Below are positions 18,915 to 27,890 of a stretch of DNA of 64,000 bases, one piece after another. Under the pieces are notes generated by a model that ran no database searches, was not told the DNA's origin, and saw only the letters and a list, made by a program, of their open reading frames with translations. Location: positions 1 to 64,000 of the forward strand of contig NZ_SEOO01000012.1 in NCBI RefSeq assembly GCF_004152865.1, written 5' to 3'. Every line of letters begins with the position of its first letter. Within the stretch, counting starts at the first letter, position 1. The translations under genes and the position numbers were made by a program. Origin of the DNA: Sphingobium cupriresistens. GTDB taxonomy: Bacteria; Pseudomonadota; Alphaproteobacteria; Sphingomonadales; Sphingomonadaceae.

Positions 18915-19481
18915 TCAGAGCAGGCCGGTCGCTGACAGCGCCATGCCGGCCCCGGCCAGCAGCAGCAGCGCGCCGCCGGTCCAGCGGATCGCCCGCAGCG
19001 GCAGCGCCGCCAGGATGCGCGCGCGCAGCAGCACGACGGGGACGAGCGCGGCGATGACGCCGAGTGCGCCGCCGATTCCGGCCAGCATCGGATCGGCCGT
19101 GCGGGTGGCGATGCCCAGTATCAGAAATTGCGGGCCGTCGCCAAAGCCCAGGATGAAGAGGCCGAGCGCGGTGGTCAGGAAAGCGCCAGTCGGCCAGCCA
19201 GAAAGCGGATCGGGCGCGGAGGCCGGCCAGAACAGGCCTGCGCCCAGGAAGATGACGGACAACGCCATGAACAGCAGCCGGGCGTCCGCGCCCAGCATCG
19301 GCCCGATCCAGGCGCCGGCAAAGGCGGAGATGATGGCGTTGGCGGTGGCCGCGACGACAATCCCGGCGATGACCGCGCCGTTGCGATCATAGCGGGTGGC
19401 GAGCGCCAGGACGAGCAACTGGCTCTTGTCTCCGATTTCGCCGAGCACGCAGCCGAGCAGGGCGATCAGCAGGGCGTCCAT
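18915..19481 (-). CDS. TMEM165/GDT1 (UPF0016) family membrane protein, second motif degenerate
   Basis: A 188-residue, six-TM protein of two halves. The first half keeps the cation motif ExGDKS (EIGDKSQLLVLA). The second half reads GFGDGPQFLILG, lacking the Glu and the Lys/Arg-Ser/Thr of the motif. Family members export Mn2+ or exchange Ca2+/H+. It lies next to the 109-residue hypothetical gene, with a 12-nt gap. Confidence 0.83.
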   Translation of the reverse strand: MDALLIALLGCVLGEIGDKSQLLVLALATRYDRNGAVIAGIVVAATANAIISAFAGAWIGPMLGADARLLFMALSVIFLGAGLFWPASAPDPLSGWPTGAFLTTALGLFILGFGDGPQFLILGIATRTADPMLAGIGGALGVIAALVPVVLLRARILAALPLRAIRWTGGALLLLAGAGMALSATGLL

Positions 19482-19493
19482 CGGCGGCGCGAA

Positions 19494-19823
19494 TCAGGCG
19501 CGCAGGGCGTGGATGGTGGCGGACGGCATCGCCTGCGGGATTATCGGAACGATGTCAGCGGCGGGCATATCCTGCGCGATCGCATCGCGCATCAGGTCGA
19601 GATAGGACAGCATGATCGGGCCAAGTCCATGCAGCGACAGGGCCGATTCGAGCGTACCGGCCAATCCTTCGACCGTGTCGAGGCGGAAGGCGCGGGCGAT
19701 GTGGCGAATCTGGTCCAGTTCGTCGTGCAGGCGCGGAGCCGACAGATGGCCGCGCTGGTTCGCCAGCCCGTCGACCCGGCGCATCAGGTCCGCCAATATG
19801 GCCAGCATCGGATCATGTCGCAT
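19494..19823 (-). CDS. Hypothetical protein (109 aa)
   Basis: A small, predicted mostly helical protein with a leucine/arginine-rich first half (MLAILADLMRRVDGLANQRG) and no recognised motif, signal peptide or TM. It ends 12 nt before the UPF0016 gene on the same strand, so they are probably co-transcribed. Function not recognised. Confidence 0.65.
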   Translation of the reverse strand: MRHDPMLAILADLMRRVDGLANQRGHLSAPRLHDELDQIRHIARAFRLDTVEGLAGTLESALSLHGLGPIMLSYLDLMRDAIAQDMPAADIVPIIPQAMPSATIHALRA

Positions 19824-20023
19824 GGGAAAGCCCCCGTCTTATCGCCCCACAAACGATCATGCGCCCGATTGGTTAAAGGCGTGTAAAGTGCGTAGATCGA
19901 GCGCGCGATAGGATGCCCAGCCTTGACATGAATCCGAATCTACCCCATGGGCCACGGCTGAAACGGAGCGGTCTGCATTGGCCGCTTTATCTTTTTACGC
20001 ACTTACGACCAGGGAATAGGGCC

Positions 20024-20191
20024 ATGGCCAAGCCGGCAACCGTCAAGATTCGTCTCGTCAGCACGGCTGACACTGGCTTCTTCTACGTCACGAAGAAGAA
20101 CCCGCGCACCAAGACCGAGAAGTTCAGCTTCCGTAAGTATGACCCGGTCGTGCGCAAGCATGTCGAGTTCAAGGAAGCCAAGATCAAGTAA
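20024..20191 (+). CDS. rpmG: 50S ribosomal protein L33
   Basis: A 55-residue protein [20 protein letters not shown]... with the full L33 family pattern ([22 protein letters not shown]). It lacks the zinc-binding cysteines, so it is the C-minus form. The start at 20024 has AGGGAA upstream; the longer frame is spurious. It is a single gene followed by a strong terminator. Confidence 0.95.
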   Translation: MAKPATVKIRLVSTADTGFFYVTKKNPRTKTEKFSFRKYDPVVRKHVEFKEAKIK

Positions 20192-20241
20192 GCCGCTGCG
20201 GGTCCAGGCCCGCGCGTTTGATCTTTCGGTTTTCGAAATCG

Positions 20242-20279
20242 AAAAAGGCCCGTTCCCTTCGTGGGACCGGGCCTTTTTC
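20242..20279 (+). terminator. Rho-independent terminator after rpmG
   Basis: A stem of ggcccg-tccc pairs with ggga-cgggcc around the loop ttcgt, flanked by five A on the left and five T on the right. It can also stop the convergent phoX transcript. Confidence 0.9.
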
Positions 20280-20374
20280 TGTTGCTATCGGCCCGATTTC
20301 GGGAAGCAAAGAGGGAGGACCATGACAGGCCCTCCCCAACCCCTCCCGCAAGCGGGAAGGGGATTTGGTCGTGC

Positions 20375-22228
20375 CTAATTGCCGACAGGCTGGCTGTCGG
20401 TACGGCGCACGACGATGGTCGAGGAGCGCGGCTCCTGCCCCGCTATCGGCCAGTCGCCGGTGGGATGCTGGATGTTCACGAAGAAGGTCTTGAGGTCCGG
20501 CGTATAGGCGAGGCCGGTGATCTCGCAGCCTTTCGGCCCCACCAGGAAGCGCGACGACTTCTTGGTGGTCTGGTCGATGTGGAACATCGCGTTTTGACCG
20601 AACACATCCTCGATCGACGTGTCAGGCTTGCCCGACGTGCCGGGAACGCTGTGGTCGGTCTGGACCCACAGACGGCCCTGGGGGTCGATGCGGATGCCGT
20701 CGGGGCTGGAGAAGGTGTCGCCGTTGATGTCGCCTTCCAGCTTGTCGCCGAAGCCGGCCAGGCTCGGATCACCCGCCAGCAGGAAGATTTCCCAACTGAA
20801 CGTCATGGCGAGCGGCGAATTCCCCTCCTCCTTGAACTTCACGATATGGCCGTGACGGTTCTTGGTGCGCGGATTGGCGGCATCGACCACAGCGCGGCTG
20901 CTGTTGTTGGTCAGCGTGACGAACACGGCGCTGTTATCGGGCGCGACCGTGATCCATTCCGGCCGATCCATCACGGTGCCGCCTGCGACGCGCGCGGCCG
21001 AGATGGTGTTGACCAGGACATCGCCCTGGTTGCGGAAATCGACGATTTCCGGCGTCTGCGGACCCTGGCTGACATTGCCGGGGTCGGATGCGCCGACGGT
21101 CAGGCCATTCTGGCCCTGGACCAATGCGCGCCATTGCCCGGTGCCGTCCGCGTTGAAGCGCGCGACATAAAGGGTGCCATGATCGAGCATGTCGCGGTTC
21201 TGGGCGCGGTTGCTGCTGGAAAAGGCGCGGTCGCACACGAATTTGTAGATGCAGCCCGGCGTGCCGTCATGGCCCATATAGAAAGCGACGCGGCTATCGC
21301 CATTGGCCATATAGGCGGTGTTTTCATGGTCGAAACGGCCAAGCGCGGTGCGCTTGGTCGGCACGTCCAGTTCCTGATAGGGGTCGATTTCGACCACCCA
21401 GCCATAATCTTCCTCAGGCTGCGTCGGATCGAGATAATTGTCGGTCGATTCCTCGCAGGTCAGATAGGTGCCCCAAGGGGTGCGGCCCGACGAGCAATTG
21501 TTCAACATGCCCTTGATCGTGCCCGACAGCAGGCCCGATGCGGGGCCGCTGGCCTTGTAGCTGCTGTTGCCGGTGTAACGCTTGTTATATTTGGAGCCGG
21601 CCTTCACCGCCCATTTGCCGTCCGATCCCTTGGCGATCTCTACCACGCCGATGCCGACGGCGGACAGCGCCAGCGCCTTCTGGTCGGCGGTCGCGGTCGC
21701 GGCGTCGTAGCTGCCGTCCATCAGGATGTTGAAATCGGGATATTCGAAGTTCAGGGCCAGCAGGCCGCCACCGTTGGCGTCCGTGCCCGACAGTTCATAA
21801 TATTCCATGCCGTCATGGTTGCCGCCGGCCCATTTTTCGGCGTCGGCAGGCGTCGGGAAGCTACCCGAATAGGGGGTGCCGGTTTCGACCGAATCGCCGG
21901 CCTTGAGCAGGATATCGACGGTGTAGCCGGTCGGCACGGTCACGGTGTCGTTCATGTTGGCGGCGACGGCGGCGAAACTGATGCCGTAGCTGGGCGCCGG
22001 GGTCGGCGTTGGGGTCGGCGTGGGCGTGCTCGAATCGTCATCATCGTCGCCGCAGGCGGCCAGCGTGCCCAGCATGGGCAGGATCGACAGGCCGAGCAGG
22101 CCGTTCTTCAGCACGGAGCGGCGGCCCGGATTGGCGGCGACGATCGCTTCCAAGCTGTTTGCGCCCATATCGATGGTGGGCTGCGCGGCGCGAGAGGCCG
22201 CGCGCGCCTCGTCGGTCAGATGAGACAT
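20375..22228 (-). CDS. PhoX family phosphatase (DUF839), Tat-exported lipoprotein
   Basis: A 617-residue protein. A twin-arginine signal RRSVLKNGLLG (R36-R37) is followed by a hydrophobic stretch and lipobox LAAC with C59. An acidic, Thr-Pro repeat linker (residues about 60-80) leads into the PhoX/DUF839 beta-propeller (GGNHDGMEYYEL, ALNFEYPDFNILMDG, TCEESTDNYLDP, GRFDHENTAYM). PhoX enzymes are Ca/Fe-dependent alkaline phosphatases induced by phosphate limitation. Having both Tat and lipobox signals implies an envelope-anchored enzyme. A Pho-box-like site lies about 110 nt upstream. Confidence 0.88.
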   Translation of the reverse strand: MSHLTDEARAASRAAQPTIDMGANSLEAIVAANPGRRSVLKNGLLGLSILPMLGTLAACGDDDDDSSTPTPTPTPTPAPSYGISFAAVAANMNDTVTVPTGYTVDILLKAGDSVETGTPYSGSFPTPADAEKWAGGNHDGMEYYELSGTDANGGGLLALNFEYPDFNILMDGSYDAATATADQKALALSAVGIGVVEIAKGSDGKWAVKAGSKYNKRYTGNSSYKASGPASGLLSGTIKGMLNNCSSGRTPWGTYLTCEESTDNYLDPTQPEEDYGWVVEIDPYQELDVPTKRTALGRFDHENTAYMANGDSRVAFYMGHDGTPGCIYKFVCDRAFSSSNRAQNRDMLDHGTLYVARFNADGTGQWRALVQGQNGLTVGASDPGNVSQGPQTPEIVDFRNQGDVLVNTISAARVAGGTVMDRPEWITVAPDNSAVFVTLTNNSSRAVVDAANPRTKNRHGHIVKFKEEGNSPLAMTFSWEIFLLAGDPSLAGFGDKLEGDINGDTFSSPDGIRIDPQGRLWVQTDHSVPGTSGKPDTSIEDVFGQNAMFHIDQTTKKSSRFLVGPKGCEITGLAYTPDLKTFFVNIQHPTGDWPIAGQEPRSSTIVVRRTDSQPVGN

Positions 22229-22336
22229 GGATATCTACCCCTGGTTTGTTGCAGGGCCGTCGGCGGGACGCCGCAGCCTTGGGCAGCGAGTTGACAGAGG
22301 GGCATGACGGCAAGGCTTCGAAACGAAGTCACGTCC

Positions 22337-22354
22337 GTGAAAAACATATGACAA
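22337..22354 (-). promoter_or_regulatory. Candidate Pho box upstream of phoX-like gene
   Basis: On the minus strand ttgtcat-atgt-ttttcac matches the layout of two 7-bp half sites with a 4-bp spacer used by PhoB, with a weaker second half. Location and target fit phosphate control. It is a prediction by eye. Confidence 0.35.
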
Positions 22355-22379
22355 CGCGGTGACGACGCTGTCGGGAGCG

Positions 22380-22742
22380 CTACAGCAGGGCGTTCACCTG
22401 CTCGACGAAGCGCAGCACCGATATCGGCTTGGAGACATAGGCCTGCGCCCCGGCGGCGCGAATCCGGTCTTCGTCGCCATGCCCGGCATAGGCGGTGACC
22501 GCCATGATCGGGACGCCGGACAGCCGATCATCCGCCTTGAGCGAGACGATGAGGTCGAGACCACTGACATGGGGCAGATGGATGTCGGTAATGACGAGGT
22601 CGGGCAGGAAGTCTTGCGCCTGGGCCAGCACGTCGCGCCCGTCGCGACAGGCAAGCACCTCATGCCCGTGCGCGCGCAGCAGGTCGCAAAAAAGTTTGAG
22701 ATTGAGTTCGTTGTCCTCGACAACGAGCACGCGCTTTGCCAC
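22380..22742 (-). CDS. divK: DivK-like single-domain response regulator
   Basis: A 120-residue stand-alone receiver with acidic pocket VVEDNELN, phospho-acceptor Asp in LVITDIHLP, Thr/Ser in AVTAYAG and Lys in SKPIS. There is no output domain. The sequence style (VVEDNELNLKLFCDLL) and the divergent DUF3572 neighbour match DivK, the cell-cycle polarity regulator of alphaproteobacteria. Confidence 0.85.
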   Translation of the reverse strand: MAKRVLVVEDNELNLKLFCDLLRAHGHEVLACRDGRDVLAQAQDFLPDLVITDIHLPHVSGLDLIVSLKADDRLSGVPIMAVTAYAGHGDEDRIRAAGAQAYVSKPISVLRFVEQVNALL

Positions 22743-22808
22743 CAGTCACCCGCGGTCCGAAAATGAATTTGGGGCGCATCTACACCCACCCCGCCCCGAA
22801 AGCCAATC

Positions 22809-23096
22809 ATGCGACCCGACACAGGCAATGGCAAGCAGGATAGCAATCCAGATGCCGCGACCCTGGCGCTGATGGCGCTGGGGTGGACGTTGAGCGACGT
22901 AGGGCGGGCCGAGCGGCTGCTGTCGCTGACGGGGCTGGATGCCGACGCGCTGCGCGCGGGGATCGACAATCCCGCGATATTGGGCGCGGTGCTGGCTTTC
23001 CTGGCCGACCATGAGCCGGACCTGATCGCCTGCGCCGATGCGATCGACACCACGCCCGCCGCGCTGATCGCGGCGCAGGAGAGATTGAGCCGATGA
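22809..23096 (+). CDS. DUF3572 protein
   Basis: A 95-residue helical protein (LMALGWTLSDVGRAERLLSLTGLDADALR) of the DUF3572 family, which in alphaproteobacteria is found next to divK. Function unknown. It overlaps the following HAD gene by 4 nt (ATGA). Confidence 0.8.
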   Translation: MRPDTGNGKQDSNPDAATLALMALGWTLSDVGRAERLLSLTGLDADALRAGIDNPAILGAVLAFLADHEPDLIACADAIDTTPAALIAAQERLSR

Positions 23097-23749
23097 CCCG
23101 CCCGCTGATCATCACCGATTGCGACGAGGTGCTTTTGCACATGGTCGTGCCGTTCCGTCATTGGCTGGACGAGACGCATGACGTGCATTTCGACATGCAT
23201 GATCGCGGCTTCGCCGAGGCGCTGCGGCACAAGGATAGCGGCGCGGTGGTCGAACGCGCGCTGGTATGGGAGTTGCTGCTGGGCTTTTTCGACACCGAAA
23301 TGCACCGGCAGACACCGATCGCGGGCGCGATCGAAACGATCCAGCGGCTGTCACGCATCGCCGACATCGTCGTGCTGACCAACATCACCGAACGGCACCA
23401 GCAAGCCCGCTCCGCGCAACTCGCGTCCCATGGCCTGACGCTGCCGGTCCACTGGAATCAGGGCGGCAAGGGGCAACCGCTGGCCGCTATCGTGGCGGAG
23501 CGCCAGCCCAGCGTTACCCTGTTCATCGACGATCTGGCCGAACATCATAAATCGGTCGCCTCCCATGCGCCGGACGTGTGGCGGCTGCACATGGTGGGCG
23601 AACCGGAAATCGCCGGACATGTGGCCGACGCCACCCATGCCCATGTGCGGATTGACGATTGGGCGGCGGCCGAACAATGGATCAGGGAGAAGCTGGCGCA
23701 AGGGCCAGCCCCGACCGACACAGGCATCATCCAAGGAGTCCCATCATGA
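23093..23749 (+). CDS. HAD family hydrolase
   Basis: A 218-residue protein. HAD motif I appears as DCDEVLL, motif II as VLTNIT and motif IV as FIDDLAEHH. The second aspartate of DxD is kept, consistent with phosphatase activity. Substrate unknown. It is coupled to DUF3572 and ridA by ATGA overlaps. Confidence 0.8.
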   Translation: MTRPLIITDCDEVLLHMVVPFRHWLDETHDVHFDMHDRGFAEALRHKDSGAVVERALVWELLLGFFDTEMHRQTPIAGAIETIQRLSRIADIVVLTNITERHQQARSAQLASHGLTLPVHWNQGGKGQPLAAIVAERQPSVTLFIDDLAEHHKSVASHAPDVWRLHMVGEPEIAGHVADATHAHVRIDDWAAAEQWIREKLAQGPAPTDTGIIQGVPS

Positions 23750-24210
23750 GCATCGAAGCCCGCCTGACCGAATTGGGCATCACCCTGCCCCAGGCCGCCG
23801 CCCCCGTCGCCGCCTATGTCGCTGCGGTTGAAGCGAACGGCCTGCTGCATATCAGCGGCCAGATCGCACTGGCGCCCGACGGCCTGATGACTGGCCGCCT
23901 CGGCGAAGATAAGGATCTGGATTACGGCGTCGCCGCTGCGCGGGTGTGCGGCCTCAACCTGATCGCCCAGATGAAGGCGGCGCTGGGATCGCTCGACCGG
24001 GTCGAACGTATCGTCAAGCTGGGCGCGTTCATCGCCAGCGCGCCGTCCTTCACCGACCAGCCCAAGGTCGCCAATGGCGCGTCGGAACTGATGGTCGAAG
24101 TCTTCGGCGAAGCGGGCAAACATGCGCGCAGCGCGGTCGGCGTGCCGGTGCTGCCGCTGGGTGCTGTGGTCGAGATCGATGCGATCGTGCTTGTCAAAAC
24201 GCAGGCCTGA
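23746..24210 (+). CDS. RidA family protein
   Basis: A 154-residue YjgF/YER057c/UK114 protein of the longer RidA subfamily (LHISGQIALAPDG, LGSLDRVERIVKLGAFIAS, HARSAVGVPVLPLGAVVEIDAI). The imine-binding Arg in HARSAVG is present, consistent with hydrolysis of reactive enamine/imine intermediates. The ATG at 23746 has AAGGAG 7 nt upstream and overlaps the HAD stop. Confidence 0.87.
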   Translation: MSIEARLTELGITLPQAAAPVAAYVAAVEANGLLHISGQIALAPDGLMTGRLGEDKDLDYGVAAARVCGLNLIAQMKAALGSLDRVERIVKLGAFIASAPSFTDQPKVANGASELMVEVFGEAGKHARSAVGVPVLPLGAVVEIDAIVLVKTQA

Positions 24211-24910
24211 TTTTCCGACCGATCGCTCCTTCGCCCATCGTGGATTACACGGTGGCGGCGTGAGCGAGAATGGGATGGCGGCGTTCGATGCCGCCATCGC
24301 CGCCGGCCATGGCATCGAATGTGATGTGCGGGCGAGCCGCGACGGCGTCGCCTTCGTCTTTCACGACGCGACGTTGGGCAGGATGGCCGGGCGCGAAGAG
24401 GCGCTCGCCGCGCTGGACGCCGTGGCGATTGACGGCGTCACCCTGCCCGATGGCGGTGCGATCCCGCGCTTGGCGGCGCTGCTGGCGCGGTGCGGCGGAC
24501 GGGTGCCGCTATTGGTAGAGATCAAGGCGGAGGGGCGGCATGTCCGGCCGATTTGCGCAGCGGTGGCGCGCGACCTGGCCGCATGGCCCTATGCGCCGGT
24601 GGCTGTCATGTCCTTCAACCCATGGGCGGTGCGCTGGTTCGTGCGACAGCGAGTTGGACAGTATCTCGGCCTTGTCGTGACGCAACAGGGCAAGGGGCGA
24701 ATGCGCGGCCCGATCGAACGCGCCCTTGCGCTTTGGCTGTCGAAACCCGATTTTCTGGCCTGTGATATACGCGACCTGCCCTCTCGCCTGTCCCGCCGCG
24801 CCCGCGCCAGGGGACTGCCCGTGCTGACATGGACCGTGCGCAGCGCCGCCGATCGCGCGCGGGCGGCGATTCATGCCGACCAGATCATCTTCGAGCATCC
24901 TCATGACTGA
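24179..24910 (+). CDS. Glycerophosphodiester phosphodiesterase
   Basis: A GDPD TIM barrel with the active-site motif AHRGLHG, EN, then GIECDVRASRDGVAFVFHD (E, D and H ligands). It cleaves glycerophosphodiesters to glycerol-3-phosphate and alcohol. The start is uncertain: ATG 24179 or TTG 24191, both inside the ridA 3' end. The tight overlap with ridA and with the next gene (8 nt) indicates one operon. Confidence 0.84.
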   Translation: MRSCLSKRRPDFPTDRSFAHRGLHGGGVSENGMAAFDAAIAAGHGIECDVRASRDGVAFVFHDATLGRMAGREEALAALDAVAIDGVTLPDGGAIPRLAALLARCGGRVPLLVEIKAEGRHVRPICAAVARDLAAWPYAPVAVMSFNPWAVRWFVRQRVGQYLGLVVTQQGKGRMRGPIERALALWLSKPDFLACDIRDLPSRLSRRARARGLPVLTWTVRSAADRARAAIHADQIIFEHPHD

Positions 24911-26036
24911 GGTCGTAGCGCGGATCGCGGCGGGCGTCGCGGATTTTGATCGGGACCAATGGGATGCTTGCGCAGGAAGAGGTAACCCATTCATAAGTTG
25001 GGATTTTCTTGTCGCATTGGAGCGATCCGGCAGCGTCGGCGAAGGCAGCGGCTGGCAGCCTTTGCCGATCGTGGTCGATGGGCCGGACGGCCGCATCGCC
25101 GCGGCGGCGCCCGCCTATGGCAAGAGCCACAGCCAGGGCGAATATGTGTTCGACCATAGCTGGGCCGACGCCTGGGAGCGGGCGGGCGGGCGTTATTACC
25201 CTAAGATCCAGATCGCCGCGCCCTTCTCCCCCGTTCCCGGCCCCCGCTTGCTGCTGCGCGACGAGAGCATGGCGCCCGCCCTGATCGCAGGGATCGAGAC
25301 CCTGGTGGAGCGCAACGGCCTGTCGTCGGCCCATGCGACCTTCGTCGCGCCAGAGCAGGTGCCGCTGTTCGAGGCGGCGGACTGGCTGATCCGGGAGGAT
25401 AGCCAGTTCCACTGGACCAATCGCGGCTATGGCGGGTTCAGCGATTTCCTGGCCGACCTGTCGAGCGAAAAGCGCAAGAATATCCGCAAGGAGCGGGCGC
25501 GCGCGGTCGAGGGACTGGAAATCGTCCATCTGAGCGGCGGCGACCTGACCGAAGGGCATTGGGATATGTTCTGGCGCTTCTACCAGGATACCGGCGCGCG
25601 CAAATGGGGGCAGCCCTATCTGACCCGCGCCTTCTTCTCGATCATCGGCGAGACGATGGCGGAGAGGGTGTTGCTGATCCTGGCGCTGCGCGACGGACGA
25701 CCGATCGCGGGCGCGCTCAACCTGATCGGCGCGGATACGCTGTACGGCCGCTATTGGGGCTGCGTCGAGGACGTCCCCAACCTGCATTTCGAGCTATGCT
25801 ATTATCAGGCGATCGACGCGGCGATCGCGCGCGGGCTCCGCAAGGTGGAGGCGGGCGCGCAGGGCGGGCACAAGCTGGCGCGGGGCTATGCGCCCGAACC
25901 GACCTTTTCCGCCCATTATGTTCCCAATGCGGGCTTTCGCCGGGCTATCGCCGATTTCCTGACGGCCGAACGCGCGGGCGTGCGGCAGGACCGGATGTGG
26001 CTGGCCGAACGGACGCCGTTCAGAAAAGGCGACTGA
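24903..26036 (+). CDS. GNAT/FemAB-like acyltransferase (DUF482 family)
   Basis: A 377-residue protein of the peptidogalycan-type FemAB-like family: GNPFISWDFLVALERSGSVGEGSGW at the N-terminus, YFDHSW-like YVFDHSWADAWE, SSEKRKNIRKERARA, and the C-terminal HKLARGYAPEPTFSAH. These are thought to be aminoacyl- or acyltransferases; the substrate is unknown. The start ATG 24903 overlaps the GDPD stop by 8 nt. It is the last gene of the DUF3572-HAD-RidA-GDPD operon. Confidence 0.82.
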   Translation: MTEVVARIAAGVADFDRDQWDACAGRGNPFISWDFLVALERSGSVGEGSGWQPLPIVVDGPDGRIAAAAPAYGKSHSQGEYVFDHSWADAWERAGGRYYPKIQIAAPFSPVPGPRLLLRDESMAPALIAGIETLVERNGLSSAHATFVAPEQVPLFEAADWLIREDSQFHWTNRGYGGFSDFLADLSSEKRKNIRKERARAVEGLEIVHLSGGDLTEGHWDMFWRFYQDTGARKWGQPYLTRAFFSIIGETMAERVLLILALRDGRPIAGALNLIGADTLYGRYWGCVEDVPNLHFELCYYQAIDAAIARGLRKVEAGAQGGHKLARGYAPEPTFSAHYVPNAGFRRAIADFLTAERAGVRQDRMWLAERTPFRKGD

Positions 26037-26333
26037 TCAGGCGGCGCGAAGCTGACTGGCGGCGATGACGGCGCGAGCCTGACGCTGCGCCTCGGCGATT
26101 TCGCGCGCGGTCATTTCCTCGGCGATTTCGGCGCGCATCGACTGGCCCTGCTCGCTGCCGCGCAGCGCCGCCAGGTTGAACCATTTATGCGCTTCGACCA
26201 GATCGATCGACAGGCCGCCGGTGCCGCAGCTATAGGCTACGCCCAGGTCGAAACAATCGTCGGCCGATCCATATGCTGCCCGCGACAGGCGGGCTTCCAT
26301 TAGAAATTCTGCGCTCTTGATGCTGTTGCCCAT
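26037..26333 (-). CDS. Sel1-repeat-like small protein
   Basis: A 98-residue protein with one tetratricopeptide/Sel1-type unit (FDLGVAYSCGTGGLSIDLVEAHKWFNLAALRG) and a helical alanine-rich tail. A single Sel1 unit is often a protein-interaction piece. It is convergent with and abutting the FemAB-like gene. Confidence 0.7.
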   Translation of the reverse strand: MGNSIKSAEFLMEARLSRAAYGSADDCFDLGVAYSCGTGGLSIDLVEAHKWFNLAALRGSEQGQSMRAEIAEEMTAREIAEAQRQARAVIAASQLRAA

Positions 26334-26559
26334 GTGATTTCCCCTGTTCCCAATCTAATGCAATGGATCTGGACCCCCTTTTCCACGAACAGCAGGTTTG
26401 ACCGGGAAGCGATAAGAAATGGTTAATGTGATTTTCGCCGTAACAGCGCGCGCCTAAGGTAATCGGGGCGCAACCAGGGTTAACGCTTCGCCGAACTTCT
26501 TGGCATCAGTAGCGGATTGGGACTGGCATCGTCGGACCATTGCCCGCATAGCCCCCGGC
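26334..26559. promoter_or_regulatory. Divergent intergenic region (sel1-like / MFS)
   Basis: These 226 bp contain no recognisable gene. The region is somewhat AT-rich around 26380-26440 (aagaaatggttaatgtgatt). It must carry promoters for both flanking genes. No specific operator was recognised. Confidence 0.3.
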
Positions 26560-27831
26560 ATGAGTCCAGTCCCCCCTGCTTCGCCCGCCCCAGCGCGCAT
26601 GGACATCCAGTTCCGCGAATTCGTGCTGCTATGCGCCTGCCTGATGGCGATGAACGCGCTGTCGATCGACCCGATGTTGCCGGCATTGCCGGAAATCGGC
26701 CGCGATCTTGCCATCCCGCATCCCAATGACCGGCAACTGATCATCAGCGTCTATTTCCTGGGGCTGGGCTTTGGGTCTTTGCTGTTTGGCGTCTTGTCGG
26801 ACCGATATGGGCGCAAAAAGGTGCTGGGCTGGGCGATGGCGCTGTTCATCGTCTCATCGGTCGCCTGCGCCAGTGCGCAAAGCTTCACCATGATGCTGGT
26901 GGGCCGGGCCTGCGCCGGATTTTTCGCCGGGGCGAGCCGGGTGATCACCGTGGGCATCGTGCGCGACCGGTTCAAGGGCGACGCGATGGCGCGGGTGATG
27001 TCGTTGATCTTCGCGGTGTTCATGCTGATCCCGGTGATGGCGCCCAGTTTCGGCCAGGCGATATTGTGGGTCGCGCCGTGGCGCTGGATCTTCTGGGCGC
27101 TGGTGATCCTGGCCAGCCTGGTTCTGATCTGGATGACGGTGCGCCTGCCCGAAACGCTGTTGCCGGAAAACCGGATGCGGATCACGGTGCGATCGCTGAT
27201 GCAGACGGTGGGCATGGTGATGCGCACGCGCAGTTCGATCGGCTATATGCTGGCGAGCGGCGCGGTGATGGGCGGCCTGATCGGCTTCATCCTGTCGGTC
27301 CAGCAGATTTTTTTCGATGTGTTCGAGGCAGAGCATATCTTTCCGATCGCCTTTGCCGCGATCGCCGGGTGCATGGGCATCGGCAGCCTGATCAACAGCC
27401 GGCTGGTGCAGCGATTCGGCGCCCGGCGGATGAGCCAGAGCGCGCTGATCGCCTTCATCCTGATCGCCGCGGTCCATCTGGCGGTGATTCTGACGGGGAT
27501 GGAGACGCTGGCCACCTTCATGGCGCTGCAGGCGATGACGATGATGACCGTCGCCTTCACCGCGTCCAATTTCAGCGCGATTTCGATGGAACCGTTCCAC
27601 AAGGGCGCGGGCGTCGCCTCCTCCTTCCAGGCGTTCCTGACGACGGCGCTGTCGAGCGCGCTGGGCAGCATCGTCGGCCGCGCCTTTGACGGCACCACCC
27701 TGCCCTTCACCATCGGATTGCTGGTGTTCGGCATCGGGTCGTTCCTGATCGTGATCTGGGCGGAACGGGGCAAGCTGTTCACCCGACCCCACCATGGCGG
27801 GCTGCGCGAGGCGGAGATCGACTTTCACTGA
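26560..27831 (+). CDS. MFS drug transporter, Bcr/CflA subfamily
   Basis: A 423-residue, 12-TM major facilitator. The DHA1 motif A reads GVLSDRYGRKKVLGWAM, motif D1 SIDPMLPALPEIGRDL, and motif C-like GFFAGASRVITVG. Bcr/CflA proteins export drugs such as bicyclomycin or sulfonamides, or peptides. The ATG at 26560 was chosen; upstream residues are not conserved-looking. It is followed by a terminator and preceded by a 226-bp region divergent from the Sel1 gene. Confidence 0.85.
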   Translation: MSPVPPASPAPARMDIQFREFVLLCACLMAMNALSIDPMLPALPEIGRDLAIPHPNDRQLIISVYFLGLGFGSLLFGVLSDRYGRKKVLGWAMALFIVSSVACASAQSFTMMLVGRACAGFFAGASRVITVGIVRDRFKGDAMARVMSLIFAVFMLIPVMAPSFGQAILWVAPWRWIFWALVILASLVLIWMTVRLPETLLPENRMRITVRSLMQTVGMVMRTRSSIGYMLASGAVMGGLIGFILSVQQIFFDVFEAEHIFPIAFAAIAGCMGIGSLINSRLVQRFGARRMSQSALIAFILIAAVHLAVILTGMETLATFMALQAMTMMTVAFTASNFSAISMEPFHKGAGVASSFQAFLTTALSSALGSIVGRAFDGTTLPFTIGLLVFGIGSFLIVIWAERGKLFTRPHHGGLREAEIDFH

Positions 27832-27851
27832 AGCAGGCTGAAACGGACAAG

Positions 27852-27880
27852 AAAAAGGGCCGGAAAACCGCCCCTTTTTC
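27852..27880. terminator. Rho-independent terminator between MFS and amino-acid permease
   Basis: The stem gggc-cgg pairs with ccg-cccc around aaaa, flanked by A-run and T-run. It is suitable for both converging genes. Confidence 0.8.
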
Positions 27881-27890
27881 TTTGTGTCGA

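Noticed and set aside
22000..22040. Short tandem repeat ggggtcggcgtgg as possible CRISPR or VNTR
   Set aside because: It is the coding sequence of the Thr-Pro linker in the phoX-like protein; there are no spacers.
20261..22294. 677-codon open frame on the plus strand
   Set aside because: It is the antisense shadow of the phoX-like gene. The composition is repetitive Arg/Ala/Gly/His with no domain, and long shadow frames are common at this GC.
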